Source: Oceanicola sp. 502str15 (lineage in GTDB: Bacteria > Pseudomonadota > Alphaproteobacteria > Rhodobacterales > Rhodobacteraceae). Taken from it: a stretch of DNA of 64,000 nucleotides. The stretch lies in assembly GCF_024105635.1 (NCBI RefSeq), contig NZ_WYDQ01000001.1:2480001-2544000 (forward strand), read 5' to 3'. Positions within the stretch are counted from its first letter, which is position 1. Each line of letters starts with the position of its first letter. The position numbers were made by a program, and so were the translations under genes. The notes under the pieces were generated by a model. It was not told the DNA's origin, ran no database searches, and saw only the letters and a list, made by a program, of their open reading frames with translations. Shown in pieces: positions 1 through 8,210 of this stretch.

Positions 1-357
1 GTAGCCCGAGACCGAGCAGAAGATCGCCCGAGGGTTCAGCGCGCGGACCTTCTCCCAGGTCACGCCCAGCTTGGCCGCGACGCCGGGGCGGTAGTTTTCC
101 ACCACCACATCGGCGCCTTCGATCAGCCGGAACAGGATCTCGCGGCCCTCCTCCGACTTCAGGTTGAGGGTCATCGAGCGCTTTCCAGCGTTGGCCCCGG
201 CAAAGGTCAGGGGCCGCCAGCGCCGGAACTCGTCGCCCTTTTCGGGCGGTTCGATCTTGAGCACTTCGGCTCCGAGCAGCCCGAGGTGATAGGTTGCAAA
301 GGCACCGGCCATTGCGTGGGTGAGGTCAACGACCTTGAGTCCTTCGAGAGCTTGCAT
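1..357 (-). CDS. Family III CoA-transferase (CaiB/BaiF), partial at the left edge
   Basis: Only the first 119 codons lie in the window; the rest runs off the left edge. Family III CoA-transferases move CoA between carboxylic acids in the cytoplasm. The visible N-terminus begins MQALEGLKVVDLTHAMAG and contains the family's KRSMTLNLKSEEGRE and VVENYRPGVAAKLGV segments, closely resembling the complete paralogue at 5716-6870. The catalytic Asp, expected near residue 169, is outside the window. The start is the ATG at 357, 14 bases downstream of the TRAP large-permease stop, so the gene is probably the distal part of the same operon. Its substrate is unknown; its position suggests it acts on a compound imported by the TRAP or ABC system. 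Confidence 0.9.
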   Translation of the reverse strand, partial: MQALEGLKVVDLTHAMAGAFATYHLGLLGAEVLKIEPPEKGDEFRRWRPLTFAGANAGKRSMTLNLKSEEGREILFRLIEGADVVVENYRPGVAAKLGVTWEKVRALNPRAIFCSVSGY

Positions 358-371
358 CTGGGTCTCCGGGA

Positions 372-1658
372 TTATCTTGCGCCAAAGGCGACGTCGGGAA
401 GGAAGAGCGAAATCGCGGGGAGGTAAGTGACGAGCAGCAGCAGCGCGACCATCGCCAGAAGGAATGGCGCGACGCCGCGGATGACCGTGCTGACCGAGGC
501 GCCCGATATCAGCTTCATGGTGAAGAGGTTGAGGCCGAAGGGCGGCGTCAGCAGCGCGATTTCCATGTTGATGATCAGGATGATGGCGAAGTGCACGAGG
601 TCGATCTCGAAGGCGCGCAGCAGCGGCAGGATCAGCGGCACCACGACCAGTGTGATCACCAGTGCGTCGAAGAACATACCAAGGATCAGCATCATGACAT
701 TGGCGATCAGCAGGAACTGCCAGCCCGAGAGCTCCCATTGCGACACCGCCGCCACGATGCGCTGCGGCAGGGTTTCCTGGATCGCCCACTGACCGAACAT
801 CAGCGCCCCGCCGACGATGAAGGAAATCGCCGCCGCCGCGATGATGCCCTCGGCCACGAGGTCGGGGATCTGGCGCAGGGTGATGCTGCGATAGCAGAAC
901 AGCGACACCACGATGGCCGCCACCACCGAGAGCGCGGAGGCTTCGGTGACGGTGGCGAAACCGCCGTAGATCGACACGAAGATCAACGCCGGGATCGAAA
1001 GGGCCGGCAGTGCCGAGGCGAGCTTGCGGAGGAGGTCGGCGCGTGGCGGGCGGGGTTCTGTCTCGATCGGCATGCCGCGGATGAAATAGAGGGCGACGAG
1101 CGCAAGCAGGGTGGCCTGCAACAGGCCCGGCACCACGCCGGCGAGGAAGATGCGCGGGATCGAGGTTTCGCTGACAAGGCCGTAGATGATCATTGCGGTC
1201 GAGGGCGGGATCAGGATGCCCAGCGTGCCGGAGGTTGCCACGAGGCCGATGGAAAAGCCCTCGGGGTAACCGCGCTGCTGCATGATCGGGAGCAGGATGG
1301 TGCCGATGGCGAGCGCCGTGGCCACCGAGGAGCCTGAGATGGCGGCAAAGAGCGCCGTGGCCACCACGCAGACCAGGGCGGAACTCCCCTTGAGTCCGCC
1401 GATCAACGCCTCTGCCGCTTCAATCAATCTGCGGGCGATGCCGCCGCGGTGCATGATCACCGCCGCCGTCATGAAGAACGGCACCGGGATCAGCCCCGGG
1501 GAGATGACGCGCTCCACCATGATTTCGGCCAAGGTCACGGGCACGACGCCGCTGGTGATGAAGAGCGCCACAGCCACGCCGCCGATGGCCGCGAAGAGTG
1601 GGGTGCCGACGATCATGAGTAGGATGAAGGCGAGGATGCCGAGTGCGAGGAGAGTCAT
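372..1658 (-). CDS. dctM: TRAP transporter large permease (DctM family)
   Basis: A 428-residue inner-membrane protein of the DctM family, the ion-coupled translocation subunit of a tripartite (TRAP) importer for organic acids. It starts MTLLALGILAFILLMIVGTP and has about 12 hydrophobic segments. The LIPPSTAMIIYGLVSETSI region and the C-terminal stretch around ALLTPPFGLNLF are typical of the family. Its ATG overlaps the stop of the small permease by four bases (ATGA at 1658-1655), which implies translational coupling. Family membership cannot define the substrate; the flanking CoA-transferases point to a carboxylate that is activated to a CoA thioester. Length is normal for the family. Confidence 0.95.
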   Translation of the reverse strand: MTLLALGILAFILLMIVGTPLFAAIGGVAVALFITSGVVPVTLAEIMVERVISPGLIPVPFFMTAAVIMHRGGIARRLIEAAEALIGGLKGSSALVCVVATALFAAISGSSVATALAIGTILLPIMQQRGYPEGFSIGLVATSGTLGILIPPSTAMIIYGLVSETSIPRIFLAGVVPGLLQATLLALVALYFIRGMPIETEPRPPRADLLRKLASALPALSIPALIFVSIYGGFATVTEASALSVVAAIVVSLFCYRSITLRQIPDLVAEGIIAAAAISFIVGGALMFGQWAIQETLPQRIVAAVSQWELSGWQFLLIANVMMLILGMFFDALVITLVVVPLILPLLRAFEIDLVHFAIILIINMEIALLTPPFGLNLFTMKLISGASVSTVIRGVAPFLLAMVALLLLVTYLPAISLFLPDVAFGAR

Positions 1659-2143
1659 TCGACGTTCTCCCCTTGGGGCACATGGGCGTCTTCCAGTTCG
1701 CCGGGGCGGAAGATGCGCCAGAGGTAGGCCAGCGCCATGAGGCTCATGGTGATCGGAAAGATGGCGTGGATCGGTGCAATGGGCAATTGCAGGGTGCTTT
1801 TGGAAACTTCCATCAGCCGCGCGTCGAGCTTGACCAGCGCCAGCCCCTGCCAGGCCATGTAGGCGCAGAATGCCAGCGCGACCGCAAAGCCGAAGCGTTG
1901 CAGCAGGCGGCGCGGCCCGGCGGGAAAGCGCGAGACGATGCCCGCGGTGAGGTGTCGGTTGCCGAGCACCAGCAGGAAGCCCGCGATCAGCACGCCCCAG
2001 AGCAGGGCAAAGACCGTGACCTCCTCGACCCAGTCCGGGGCGAGGCCGGCAAAGGCATAGCGCGCAATGATGCCAAAGCAGTAGGAACCCAGCGCGATGA
2101 GCCCTAGCACGCCGACGGCGCCTCTCAGGAGTGTCTGGATCAT
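1655..2143 (-). CDS. dctQ: TRAP transporter small permease (DctQ family)
   Basis: A 162-residue protein with four predicted membrane helices, beginning MIQTLLRGAVGVLGLIALGS. The motif EEVTVFALLWGVLIAGFLLVL matches the conserved middle of DctQ, where the small subunit pairs with DctM. A longer reading from 2206 adds 21 residues rich in Pro, Gly and Gln, so the ATG at 2143 just before the first helix was chosen. It lies between the binding protein and the large permease in the usual P-Q-M order. It shares a four-base overlap with dctM. Confidence 0.92.
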   Translation of the reverse strand: MIQTLLRGAVGVLGLIALGSYCFGIIARYAFAGLAPDWVEEVTVFALLWGVLIAGFLLVLGNRHLTAGIVSRFPAGPRRLLQRFGFAVALAFCAYMAWQGLALVKLDARLMEVSKSTLQLPIAPIHAIFPITMSLMALAYLWRIFRPGELEDAHVPQGENVE

Positions 2144-2206
2144 GGAATCTACCTGTCGCTGTATCGGGATGTGGGCCGGCCCTTGTTCGGGGCCGGCCCG
2201 ATCCAC

Positions 2207-3217
2207 TCAGTTGGAGGGGGCCGAAAGGGCTGCCTCGGCCGCCGCCATGATGCCCTCATCGGTGCCGGTATCGCTTGCGATACCCGGCTGAAGCTCCATC
2301 AGGGTGTCGCGGAAGGCCGCCACATCCGCCTCCGAGAGGCTGTGCATGGTGATGCCATTGGCCTCGATCTCGGCATTCAGCCGCGCCGCCTCTTCAGCGA
2401 TGTACTCCCGCGCCCAGGGCTGAATTTCGGCCCAAGCATCGGACACCGCTGCCTGCTGCGCCTCGTTCATGCCGCTCCAGGCCGCGCCGGAGACCATCGG
2501 CATCAGCGGGGCCCAGCCGAGGTCGAGATCGACGCCATGCTTGATGCCCAGTTCCCAGAGCTTGCCCTGCACCACGCCGTTGTCGTTGGTCATCACCCCG
2601 TCGACGGTGCCCTGCGTCAGTGCCAGTGCGAGGTCTTCGAACTTGATGAACACCGGCGTCGCACCGAGGGCTTTCAGCCGGGCGATGTGCTTGGGGCCGC
2701 CGGGGGCACGGATCTTCAACCCCTCGAAGGCAGCCAGCGTGTCGGGCAGGGTCTCCGCGGTGAAGAGCACGTCGGCCCCGTTGTCGAAGCCCGCGCCCAG
2801 CACCTTGACGCCAAGCCGCGCCTCAACCCGCGCGATGATCTCGGCGCCAGCCTCACCGTCCATCACGGCATAGAGCTGCTCAGGCGTGGTGCCGAGGAAC
2901 ATCGGCATCGAGAAGATGTCGGCGTTGGGCTCGATTGCCCCAACATGCGCCACGTTGGGGATGGCGAGATCAAGCGCGCCGGAGGCAAGGGCCTTGGGCT
3001 CGCCGGACCCCGGAAAGAGCTGGCTGTCGGGGTAGATCTCGACCTCGACAGAGCCCTGGCTTCTGGCCTCGATGGCCTCGGCGAACTTTTCCGCGATGAC
3101 CCCGCGCGGGGTGGTCAGCGAGGCGGGAACGCCGAACTTGAGCGTGACCTCCTGAGCGGTGAGCGTAGAGCCGGCGAGTGCGGCTGCCATTGCGAGCCAC
3201 AGTGTAGTGATCTTCAT
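2207..3217 (-). CDS. dctP: TRAP transporter substrate-binding protein (DctP family)
   Basis: A 336-residue periplasmic binding protein. Residues 1-21 (MKITTLWLAMAAALAGSTLTA) form a cleavable signal peptide. The mature part contains EIYPDSQLFPGSGEPKALASGALDLAIP and KIRAPGGPKHIARLKALGATP-type segments; the Arg of KIRAP matches the residue that binds the ligand carboxylate in DctP proteins. A strong Shine-Dalgarno (GGAGGAG) lies 6 bases upstream of the ATG. It is followed by dctQ and dctM and preceded by a secreted hydrolase, all on the same strand. The ligand is probably an organic acid but cannot be specified. Confidence 0.93.
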   Translation of the reverse strand: MKITTLWLAMAAALAGSTLTAQEVTLKFGVPASLTTPRGVIAEKFAEAIEARSQGSVEVEIYPDSQLFPGSGEPKALASGALDLAIPNVAHVGAIEPNADIFSMPMFLGTTPEQLYAVMDGEAGAEIIARVEARLGVKVLGAGFDNGADVLFTAETLPDTLAAFEGLKIRAPGGPKHIARLKALGATPVFIKFEDLALALTQGTVDGVMTNDNGVVQGKLWELGIKHGVDLDLGWAPLMPMVSGAAWSGMNEAQQAAVSDAWAEIQPWAREYIAEEAARLNAEIEANGITMHSLSEADVAAFRDTLMELQPGIASDTGTDEGIMAAAEAALSAPSN

Positions 3218-3280
3218 GTCTTTCTCCTCCTCTGAAATTTCGGCCCGCGCCGTGGCGGGCCGGTTGAGTTCATCTGGCCG

Positions 3281-4126
3281 TCAGAACCCCTTGGCGCGGA
3301 TCGACCATCCGTCGGTGCCGCAATAGGCGCAGCTCTCTGCCAGGAAGCGCGCACCGGCCGCCTCGTCGCCCTTGAGGGTGAAATCGAGCCAATCCGTAGT
3401 GAGGCGGATGCCCTTGAAGAGGGCAGTCGCGCTGGGGCTGTTGTTGTCGAGGCCAAGGGTCAGGCCGCTGTGGCCGACCCCTTCGAGCGAGACCAGCAGC
3501 GCCGGGGCGTCGATCTGCTCGAAGTTCAGGATGCTGTTGTCGTGGGCGATATCCTCGGGGCCGCCGTTGAAGATGAGCGTGGGCACAAGCACCGCTGCCA
3601 GCTCGCGGATGTCGACACGGCCCTCGCGGCCCGGCACGCCTTCGGGAAAGAAGCCGCTGTTCAGGGCGAGGACCGACGTGACCCGATCATCCTTGGCGGC
3701 CAGCAGGGCCTCCAGCCCGCCGCAGGACGTTCCGCTGGCGGTCACGGCCTCTGTATCGAGCTTGCCGTCGAGCTGCGTCGCGGCCTCTGTGCTGTTCAGC
3801 CAGTCGAGCGCGGCAATGATGCGCGCCGGCTGCTCCGGGCCGCCCTCGTCGCTTGTGTCCTCCGGTGCGCCGACGGCAACCACCACGTAGCCGGCCTGCG
3901 CCACCCCGGTCAGGTAGGCGATGCGGCTGAAGTGGCTGCTGCGGCAGCCGCCATTGGCCCAGATCATCACGGGAAGGCTGTTCGCCTCGTAGCCGGAAAG
4001 CTCTGCGGGCCGGATCACGGTGAAGCCCGCGAGCCCCTCGGTTGCCTCGCGCAGCGTTGCGCCATTCTCGGCCAGCGCGGGTGCTGCGATGATGGCGGCA
4101 GCAAATGCCTTGATCCAGAATTTCAT
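3281..4126 (-). CDS. Secreted alpha/beta hydrolase
   Basis: A 281-residue protein with a signal peptide (MKFWIKAFAAAIIAAPALA), so it is exported. It has an alpha/beta-hydrolase fold like chlorophyllase- and dienelactone-hydrolase-type enzymes. The nucleophile elbow is G-T-S-C-G with Ser134, and likely partners are Asp192 (GGPEDIAHDN) and His219 (GVGHSG). Just before the C-terminus is a CAYCG motif, perhaps a disulfide. The start at 4126 rather than 4156 gives a clean signal peptide and a GGAGGA ribosome site. It sits between a CoA-transferase and the TRAP binding protein, so it may release an acid from an ester in the periplasm before uptake. That role is an inference. Confidence 0.8.
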   Translation of the reverse strand: MKFWIKAFAAAIIAAPALAENGATLREATEGLAGFTVIRPAELSGYEANSLPVMIWANGGCRSSHFSRIAYLTGVAQAGYVVVAVGAPEDTSDEGGPEQPARIIAALDWLNSTEAATQLDGKLDTEAVTASGTSCGGLEALLAAKDDRVTSVLALNSGFFPEGVPGREGRVDIRELAAVLVPTLIFNGGPEDIAHDNSILNFEQIDAPALLVSLEGVGHSGLTLGLDNNSPSATALFKGIRLTTDWLDFTLKGDEAAGARFLAESCAYCGTDGWSIRAKGF

Positions 4127-4156
4127 CGGTATCTCCTCCTCGGTTGAAACGGGCAA

Positions 4157-5713
4157 TCAGGCCGGCGGCGCGGCCAAGGGAACCTCCGTGGCCAGCATCC
4201 GCGCCGGGTAGAGCCCCGGCCTCTGCGGCACCTCAGGCGCAAAGCCCATGCGGCTCAGGATGTCGCGTTGGAGCTCGATGCCGGGCGCGATGTCGCGCAG
4301 CACAAGCCGGCCGCCGCACAGGGCGAAGCTGGCGCGCTCGGTGACGACCACCACCTCCTGCCCCGCCGCTTCCGGCCACCAGCCGGGCCAGGTGACCTGC
4401 GCAACCTCCCCGACGAATTTTCCGAACCGTCCGGGCTGGTCGATGACGAGCTGCCCCGCCTCGACCCGGCATTTCAGGCCCGAAGCCTCGAAGGTGCCGC
4501 AGAGCACCAGCTTGCGGCAGCTCTGGGCAATGTCCATGAAGGCCCCCGGGCCCACCGGGTTGCCGCCGAGGGCGGAGGCGTTGACGTTGCCGGCGGCGTC
4601 GATCTCGCCGAAGCCGAGAAAGGCCACATCAATGGCGCCGCCATGGATGAAATCGGCCTGATCGGTTGCTGAGATGATGGCTTCAGGCCCAGAGGCCACG
4701 CCGAAGAGTGCCCCTGACAACAGGCGGCCGCCGTGCACGCCGTGGTCAATGATCATCCGGTATCTGTCGGCTTCGCCGCGCCGGGAAATCTCGGCGGCGA
4801 CCGCATCGGGGATGCCGAAGCCGAAACACGCGGTGGCGCCTTCTGGAAGCTCGGCCAGGGCACGCCGGGCGGCGATGGCGCGAGCAAGGTCCGGCGCGGC
4901 CGCTTCAACTGCCTCGCGATCGATGGCCTCGCCCGAGCAGCGCGGATCGTAGACGCGTGCATGGGTCTGGGGCTGGTCCGGCACCACGAGCACCCGGTTT
5001 ACCAGGGCGGCCGGGAGCCGGACGCGGCGGGCGGGTAATATGGGAGCGGGCGACAGTTCCTGCACCTGCGCCAGCACGCGCCCGCCGCAATTGTGGGCCG
5101 CAAGCGCGAGGGCGTAGCTGTCAAGCTCGGCGGGCTCGCGGTCGAAGGTAATGTTGCCTTTCGTGTCCGAGACCGTGCCGCGCAGGATTGCCACATCGAC
5201 CGGAAGGCGTGGAAAGAACAACCAGTCCTCGCCCTCCGCCGTGCGCAGTTCGCAGAGGGGCGTGGTGGCGCGGGCGTTGAGGGCGCCGCCACCGTGGCGC
5301 GGGTCGACGAAGGTGCCGAGGCCGACGCGGGTCCAGAGGCCGGGGCGCCCTGCCCCGGTTTCGCGCAGAAGCAGCGACAGCACACCACCAGGCACGGCAT
5401 AGGCCTCGATCTGCCCTGAGGTAGCCAGCGCCTGCATTCGCGGCGACCACACCCAATGGCTGCCGATCACCCGTTTGACAAGCCCCGCGTGCGCAAGACG
5501 GTTCAGGCCCCGCGCATCCCGGTCGCCAATACCCTGGGCATGCAGCACCGTCAGATCTCGCGGGTGACCGGTCGCCAGGAACCGCGCCTCGATGGCGGCG
5601 AGGATCGCATCGGGTTCGAGCAGACCGCCCCCGGCGCCGACGATCGCAACGGTGGCCCCGTCCGCGACCTCCGCGGCAATCTCCTTTGCTGTGGCGACCA
5701 GAGGCGGGGGCAT
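4157..5713 (-). CDS. Family I CoA-transferase (acetate/propionate type, two domains)
   Basis: A 518-residue protein in which the two halves of a family I CoA-transferase are fused, as in YdiF and propionate CoA-transferase. Signature regions include VAIVGAGGGLLEPDAI near residue 23, GTVSDTKGNITFDREP near 179 and the second-domain segments FGFGIPDAVAAEIS (298) and DVAFLGFGEIDAAGNVNAS. In the family, a catalytic Glu in a V-E-x-G-x-x-G-G context carries the acyl and CoA intermediates. Here the matching sequence reads MIIDHGVHGG, with Asp323 at that position; the codon is GAC. The enzyme may be altered or inactive, or belong to a variant subgroup. It ends 30 bases before the hydrolase start and begins 2 bases after the CaiB-type gene. 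Confidence 0.85.
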   Translation of the reverse strand: MPPPLVATAKEIAAEVADGATVAIVGAGGGLLEPDAILAAIEARFLATGHPRDLTVLHAQGIGDRDARGLNRLAHAGLVKRVIGSHWVWSPRMQALATSGQIEAYAVPGGVLSLLLRETGAGRPGLWTRVGLGTFVDPRHGGGALNARATTPLCELRTAEGEDWLFFPRLPVDVAILRGTVSDTKGNITFDREPAELDSYALALAAHNCGGRVLAQVQELSPAPILPARRVRLPAALVNRVLVVPDQPQTHARVYDPRCSGEAIDREAVEAAAPDLARAIAARRALAELPEGATACFGFGIPDAVAAEISRRGEADRYRMIIDHGVHGGRLLSGALFGVASGPEAIISATDQADFIHGGAIDVAFLGFGEIDAAGNVNASALGGNPVGPGAFMDIAQSCRKLVLCGTFEASGLKCRVEAGQLVIDQPGRFGKFVGEVAQVTWPGWWPEAAGQEVVVVTERASFALCGGRLVLRDIAPGIELQRDILSRMGFAPEVPQRPGLYPARMLATEVPLAAPPA

Positions 5714-5715
5714 GT

Positions 5716-6870
5716 TCAGGCCAAGCCGATCTCGGCGAGGACTTCCTGGGTATGCTCGCCGACCGAAGGCACCTGCGCCTCGGTCAACGCGCCGTCGTGA
5801 CCGAAGCGGAAGCCTGCGCCGGTGAGCTTGAGCGCCCTGTCAATGCCGGGAACCCGTGTGTCGACAAAGAGGTTGCGCTCCTGGCTGTGAGGCATTCCGA
5901 CCGCCTCGATGACATTGCGCACCATCGCCGCGGGCACCTGCTGGCTGGCGAGCTTGTCTTCCAGTTCGCTGGCCTTCTGGCGGCCGAAAAACTCGACGAG
6001 CACAGCACGCAGCTCATCGTTGTTTTCCACCCGCGCCTGATGGGTGGCGAACCGCGGATCGCCGGCGATATCGGCAATACCCAGCACCTCGCAGAGCTTT
6101 TCGAATTGGTGCTGGTGGTTGGCCCCGATCGCGATGTGCCCGTCGGCAGTGGCATAGGTGTCGGCGGTGGCGACCAGACGGTAACCGCGGTTGCCAGTGC
6201 GTATCGGGAGCTCGCCGCTCATGTCGGCGACTGCGATGGCCTGCGAGAGCAGCATCAGCGTGGCATCCAGCATGCCGACGTCGATGAACTGCGGGCCACC
6301 GTCGCGCTGGCGCTGGAACAAAGCGTTGACGATCGAAAAGGCCGCGACATAGCCGCTGATGGTATCGGCAAAGGGCAGGCCCACCTTAAGCGGGCCCTGA
6401 TCGGGCTCGCCGTTGACCCACATGATCCCCGACATAGCCTGCACGATATGGTCATAGGCCGGCCATTCGCGCATCGGGCCGGTGGCACCGAAACCGCTGA
6501 TGGCGCAGTAGATGAGGTTGGGATTTTCCTCCAGCAGGCTGTCGTAGTCCACGCCGAGACGGGCGGCCACGCCAGGCCGGAAGTTCTCGATCACCACATC
6601 GGAGCGCGCGGCCAGACGCCGTACGGCCTCGCGGCCCTCGTTGGACTTGAGATCGAGCGCCACCGAGCGCTTGGCTGCGTTTGCCGCGACGAAGGGCCCC
6701 GAGAAGCCCTGTGGACCGGTGTGCTCGGTGTAGAGCCGCAGGTCGTCGCCATTGCCGGGACGCTCGACCTTCACCACATCCGCGCCCTGAAGCGCGAGGT
6801 GATAGGTGCAGAGCGGCCCGGACAAGGCATGGGTGAAATCGAGGACGCGGACGCCTTCAAGCGGTTTCAA
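5716..6870 (-). CDS. Family III CoA-transferase (CaiB/BaiF)
   Basis: A complete 384-residue cytoplasmic CoA-transferase. It contains DVVKVERPGNGDDLR, VVIENFRPGVAARLGVD and the motif LPFADTISG, whose Asp169 corresponds to the catalytic aspartate that forms the acyl anhydride in formyl-CoA transferase. The reading frame begins with TTG at 6870, preceded by AAGGAG eight bases upstream; no in-frame ATG lies close by, so a TTG start is likely. The gene follows the HgdB-like gene by 50 bases and precedes the family I CoA-transferase by 2. With the partial paralogue at the left edge, the operon holds two family III enzymes, which suggests activation of two acids or exchange between substrate and product. 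Confidence 0.93.
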   Translation of the reverse strand: MKPLEGVRVLDFTHALSGPLCTYHLALQGADVVKVERPGNGDDLRLYTEHTGPQGFSGPFVAANAAKRSVALDLKSNEGREAVRRLAARSDVVIENFRPGVAARLGVDYDSLLEENPNLIYCAISGFGATGPMREWPAYDHIVQAMSGIMWVNGEPDQGPLKVGLPFADTISGYVAAFSIVNALFQRQRDGGPQFIDVGMLDATLMLLSQAIAVADMSGELPIRTGNRGYRLVATADTYATADGHIAIGANHQHQFEKLCEVLGIADIAGDPRFATHQARVENNDELRAVLVEFFGRQKASELEDKLASQQVPAAMVRNVIEAVGMPHSQERNLFVDTRVPGIDRALKLTGAGFRFGHDGALTEAQVPSVGEHTQEVLAEIGLA

Positions 6871-6920
6871 TGTACGATCTCCTTCTTGCGGGGCCCGGCT
6901 GCCAGCGCGATATCGCGCGA

Positions 6921-8210
6921 TCAGCCTCCGAGCCTGTTTTCGATGAATTCAGCAACGGTGCGCTGCATGGCCACGTCGTCCCACGCACGGTTGTCGCTGG
7001 GGTCGACCCGAAGCTCGCACACAGGAATGCCTGCTGCCTCGAGGCTGAGTTTCTGGTATTCGTTGCCGGCGACCTGATGGCGCTGGTTCGACGACACCAG
7101 CATCACCGCACCGTCAACTCGATGGCGCCGCGCCTCCTGGACAACCCATTCGCCCGCCCAGGGCGCGACGTGCATCTGTTCGCCGATGTTGAGATAGCGC
7201 GACGCGATCGCGCGGACCGGGTCCTGCAGGCCGCGCCTGATGTAGCCGTCGGCGGCGATGGCCATGTACATCGACCAGACGAACACCGCGCCATGGCTCT
7301 GCTCGAATGCCGCATAGAAATCGGTGTTCTGCCACAGGCCGACGCCGACCCACATCAGGCGGCGGCGCTCGTCGGCTGTGGCGCAATCGCCGCGCGCCAC
7401 CCGGCCCGCCACCTCGTCGCGGAAGGCGCGGGCATGGGCCACGGCCCAGTCGGAGCCGCGGTGCCACTGCGCTGTCATGGTGTTGGACATCTGCTCGCTC
7501 AGGCGCACCGGCAGCCTGGGTGCCTCGGCCACCATTTCTCGCACCTCGGCAAAGCAGGCCTCTTGATCGTTGACCCGCTCCAGCAGATCCCGCAGCGCAG
7601 CCTCGCTGAACCGGCGGCCCGAAACCTCTTCGGCCAGCGCGATCATCTCACGGTACTGGCGGGTCATCAGGTTGATGCGATGAGTTTCGTAGACCTCTTC
7701 CCAGCGGGTGGCACCATCGCGAAACCAGCAGGGCGAGAACCGGGTGGAAGACGGCACCTCGACGCAGAAATAGGGCACGCCAAGCCGCTCCGCGACCAAC
7801 TCGTAGGCCCGGTTGTTGCCCTGCTCCCGGTGCGGCGCAACCATCATGGCCGGCCGTGGAAGACCGCCCCATGGCGGCTCGGGGTGATCGACCAGGAGGC
7901 TCGCGGCGCCGAGCGAGTTGTAGACGCCAAGGCCTTCGTGAAATCCCTCCTGCGCCAGCAAGTCGAGATAATCGCCCGCGACCCGGCGCGACGAGAGCAC
8001 ACCGCCCCACCATTCCGTGGTCACGACCGGCAGACCCAGCACATCGAAGATTTCATGGGGCGTTTCGGCGCTGGCGAGCACATAGGGTTCGCCCCGTTCG
8101 ATCACGCGCTCACGGATCTCGCCGAACCATTGCTTGGAAAACGCCCGTGCCTCTGCCGTGGTGGCAAGCTGCTTTTCCGGGCGCGGACGGGTTTGCATGT
8201 CAGTTGGCAT
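6921..8210 (-). CDS. 2-hydroxyacyl-CoA dehydratase / benzoyl-CoA reductase family protein (HgdB/BcrC-like)
   Basis: About 429 residues resembling the D-component of 2-hydroxyacyl-CoA dehydratases. Those enzymes are normally radical enzymes with cysteine-bound [4Fe-4S] clusters, activated by an ATPase. Family-like features are the PAMMVAPHREQGNNRAYELV block, LGVPYFCVEVPSS (the 'P-f-x-D-P' region), the C-terminal AAGIPVCELRVDPSDNRAW and a final TVAEFIENRL helix. Where the family usually has cluster cysteines, this protein reads EGLGVYNSLG and VSSNQRHQVAGNEYQ, so the ligands seem to be lost. The start at 8210 overlaps the upstream gene by 11 bases; Met at 8198 is an alternative. No HgdC/BadF-type activator is in the window. 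The reaction is unknown, and a dehydratase role should not be assumed. Confidence 0.75.
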   Translation of the reverse strand: MPTDMQTRPRPEKQLATTAEARAFSKQWFGEIRERVIERGEPYVLASAETPHEIFDVLGLPVVTTEWWGGVLSSRRVAGDYLDLLAQEGFHEGLGVYNSLGAASLLVDHPEPPWGGLPRPAMMVAPHREQGNNRAYELVAERLGVPYFCVEVPSSTRFSPCWFRDGATRWEEVYETHRINLMTRQYREMIALAEEVSGRRFSEAALRDLLERVNDQEACFAEVREMVAEAPRLPVRLSEQMSNTMTAQWHRGSDWAVAHARAFRDEVAGRVARGDCATADERRRLMWVGVGLWQNTDFYAAFEQSHGAVFVWSMYMAIAADGYIRRGLQDPVRAIASRYLNIGEQMHVAPWAGEWVVQEARRHRVDGAVMLVSSNQRHQVAGNEYQKLSLEAAGIPVCELRVDPSDNRAWDDVAMQRTVAEFIENRLGG

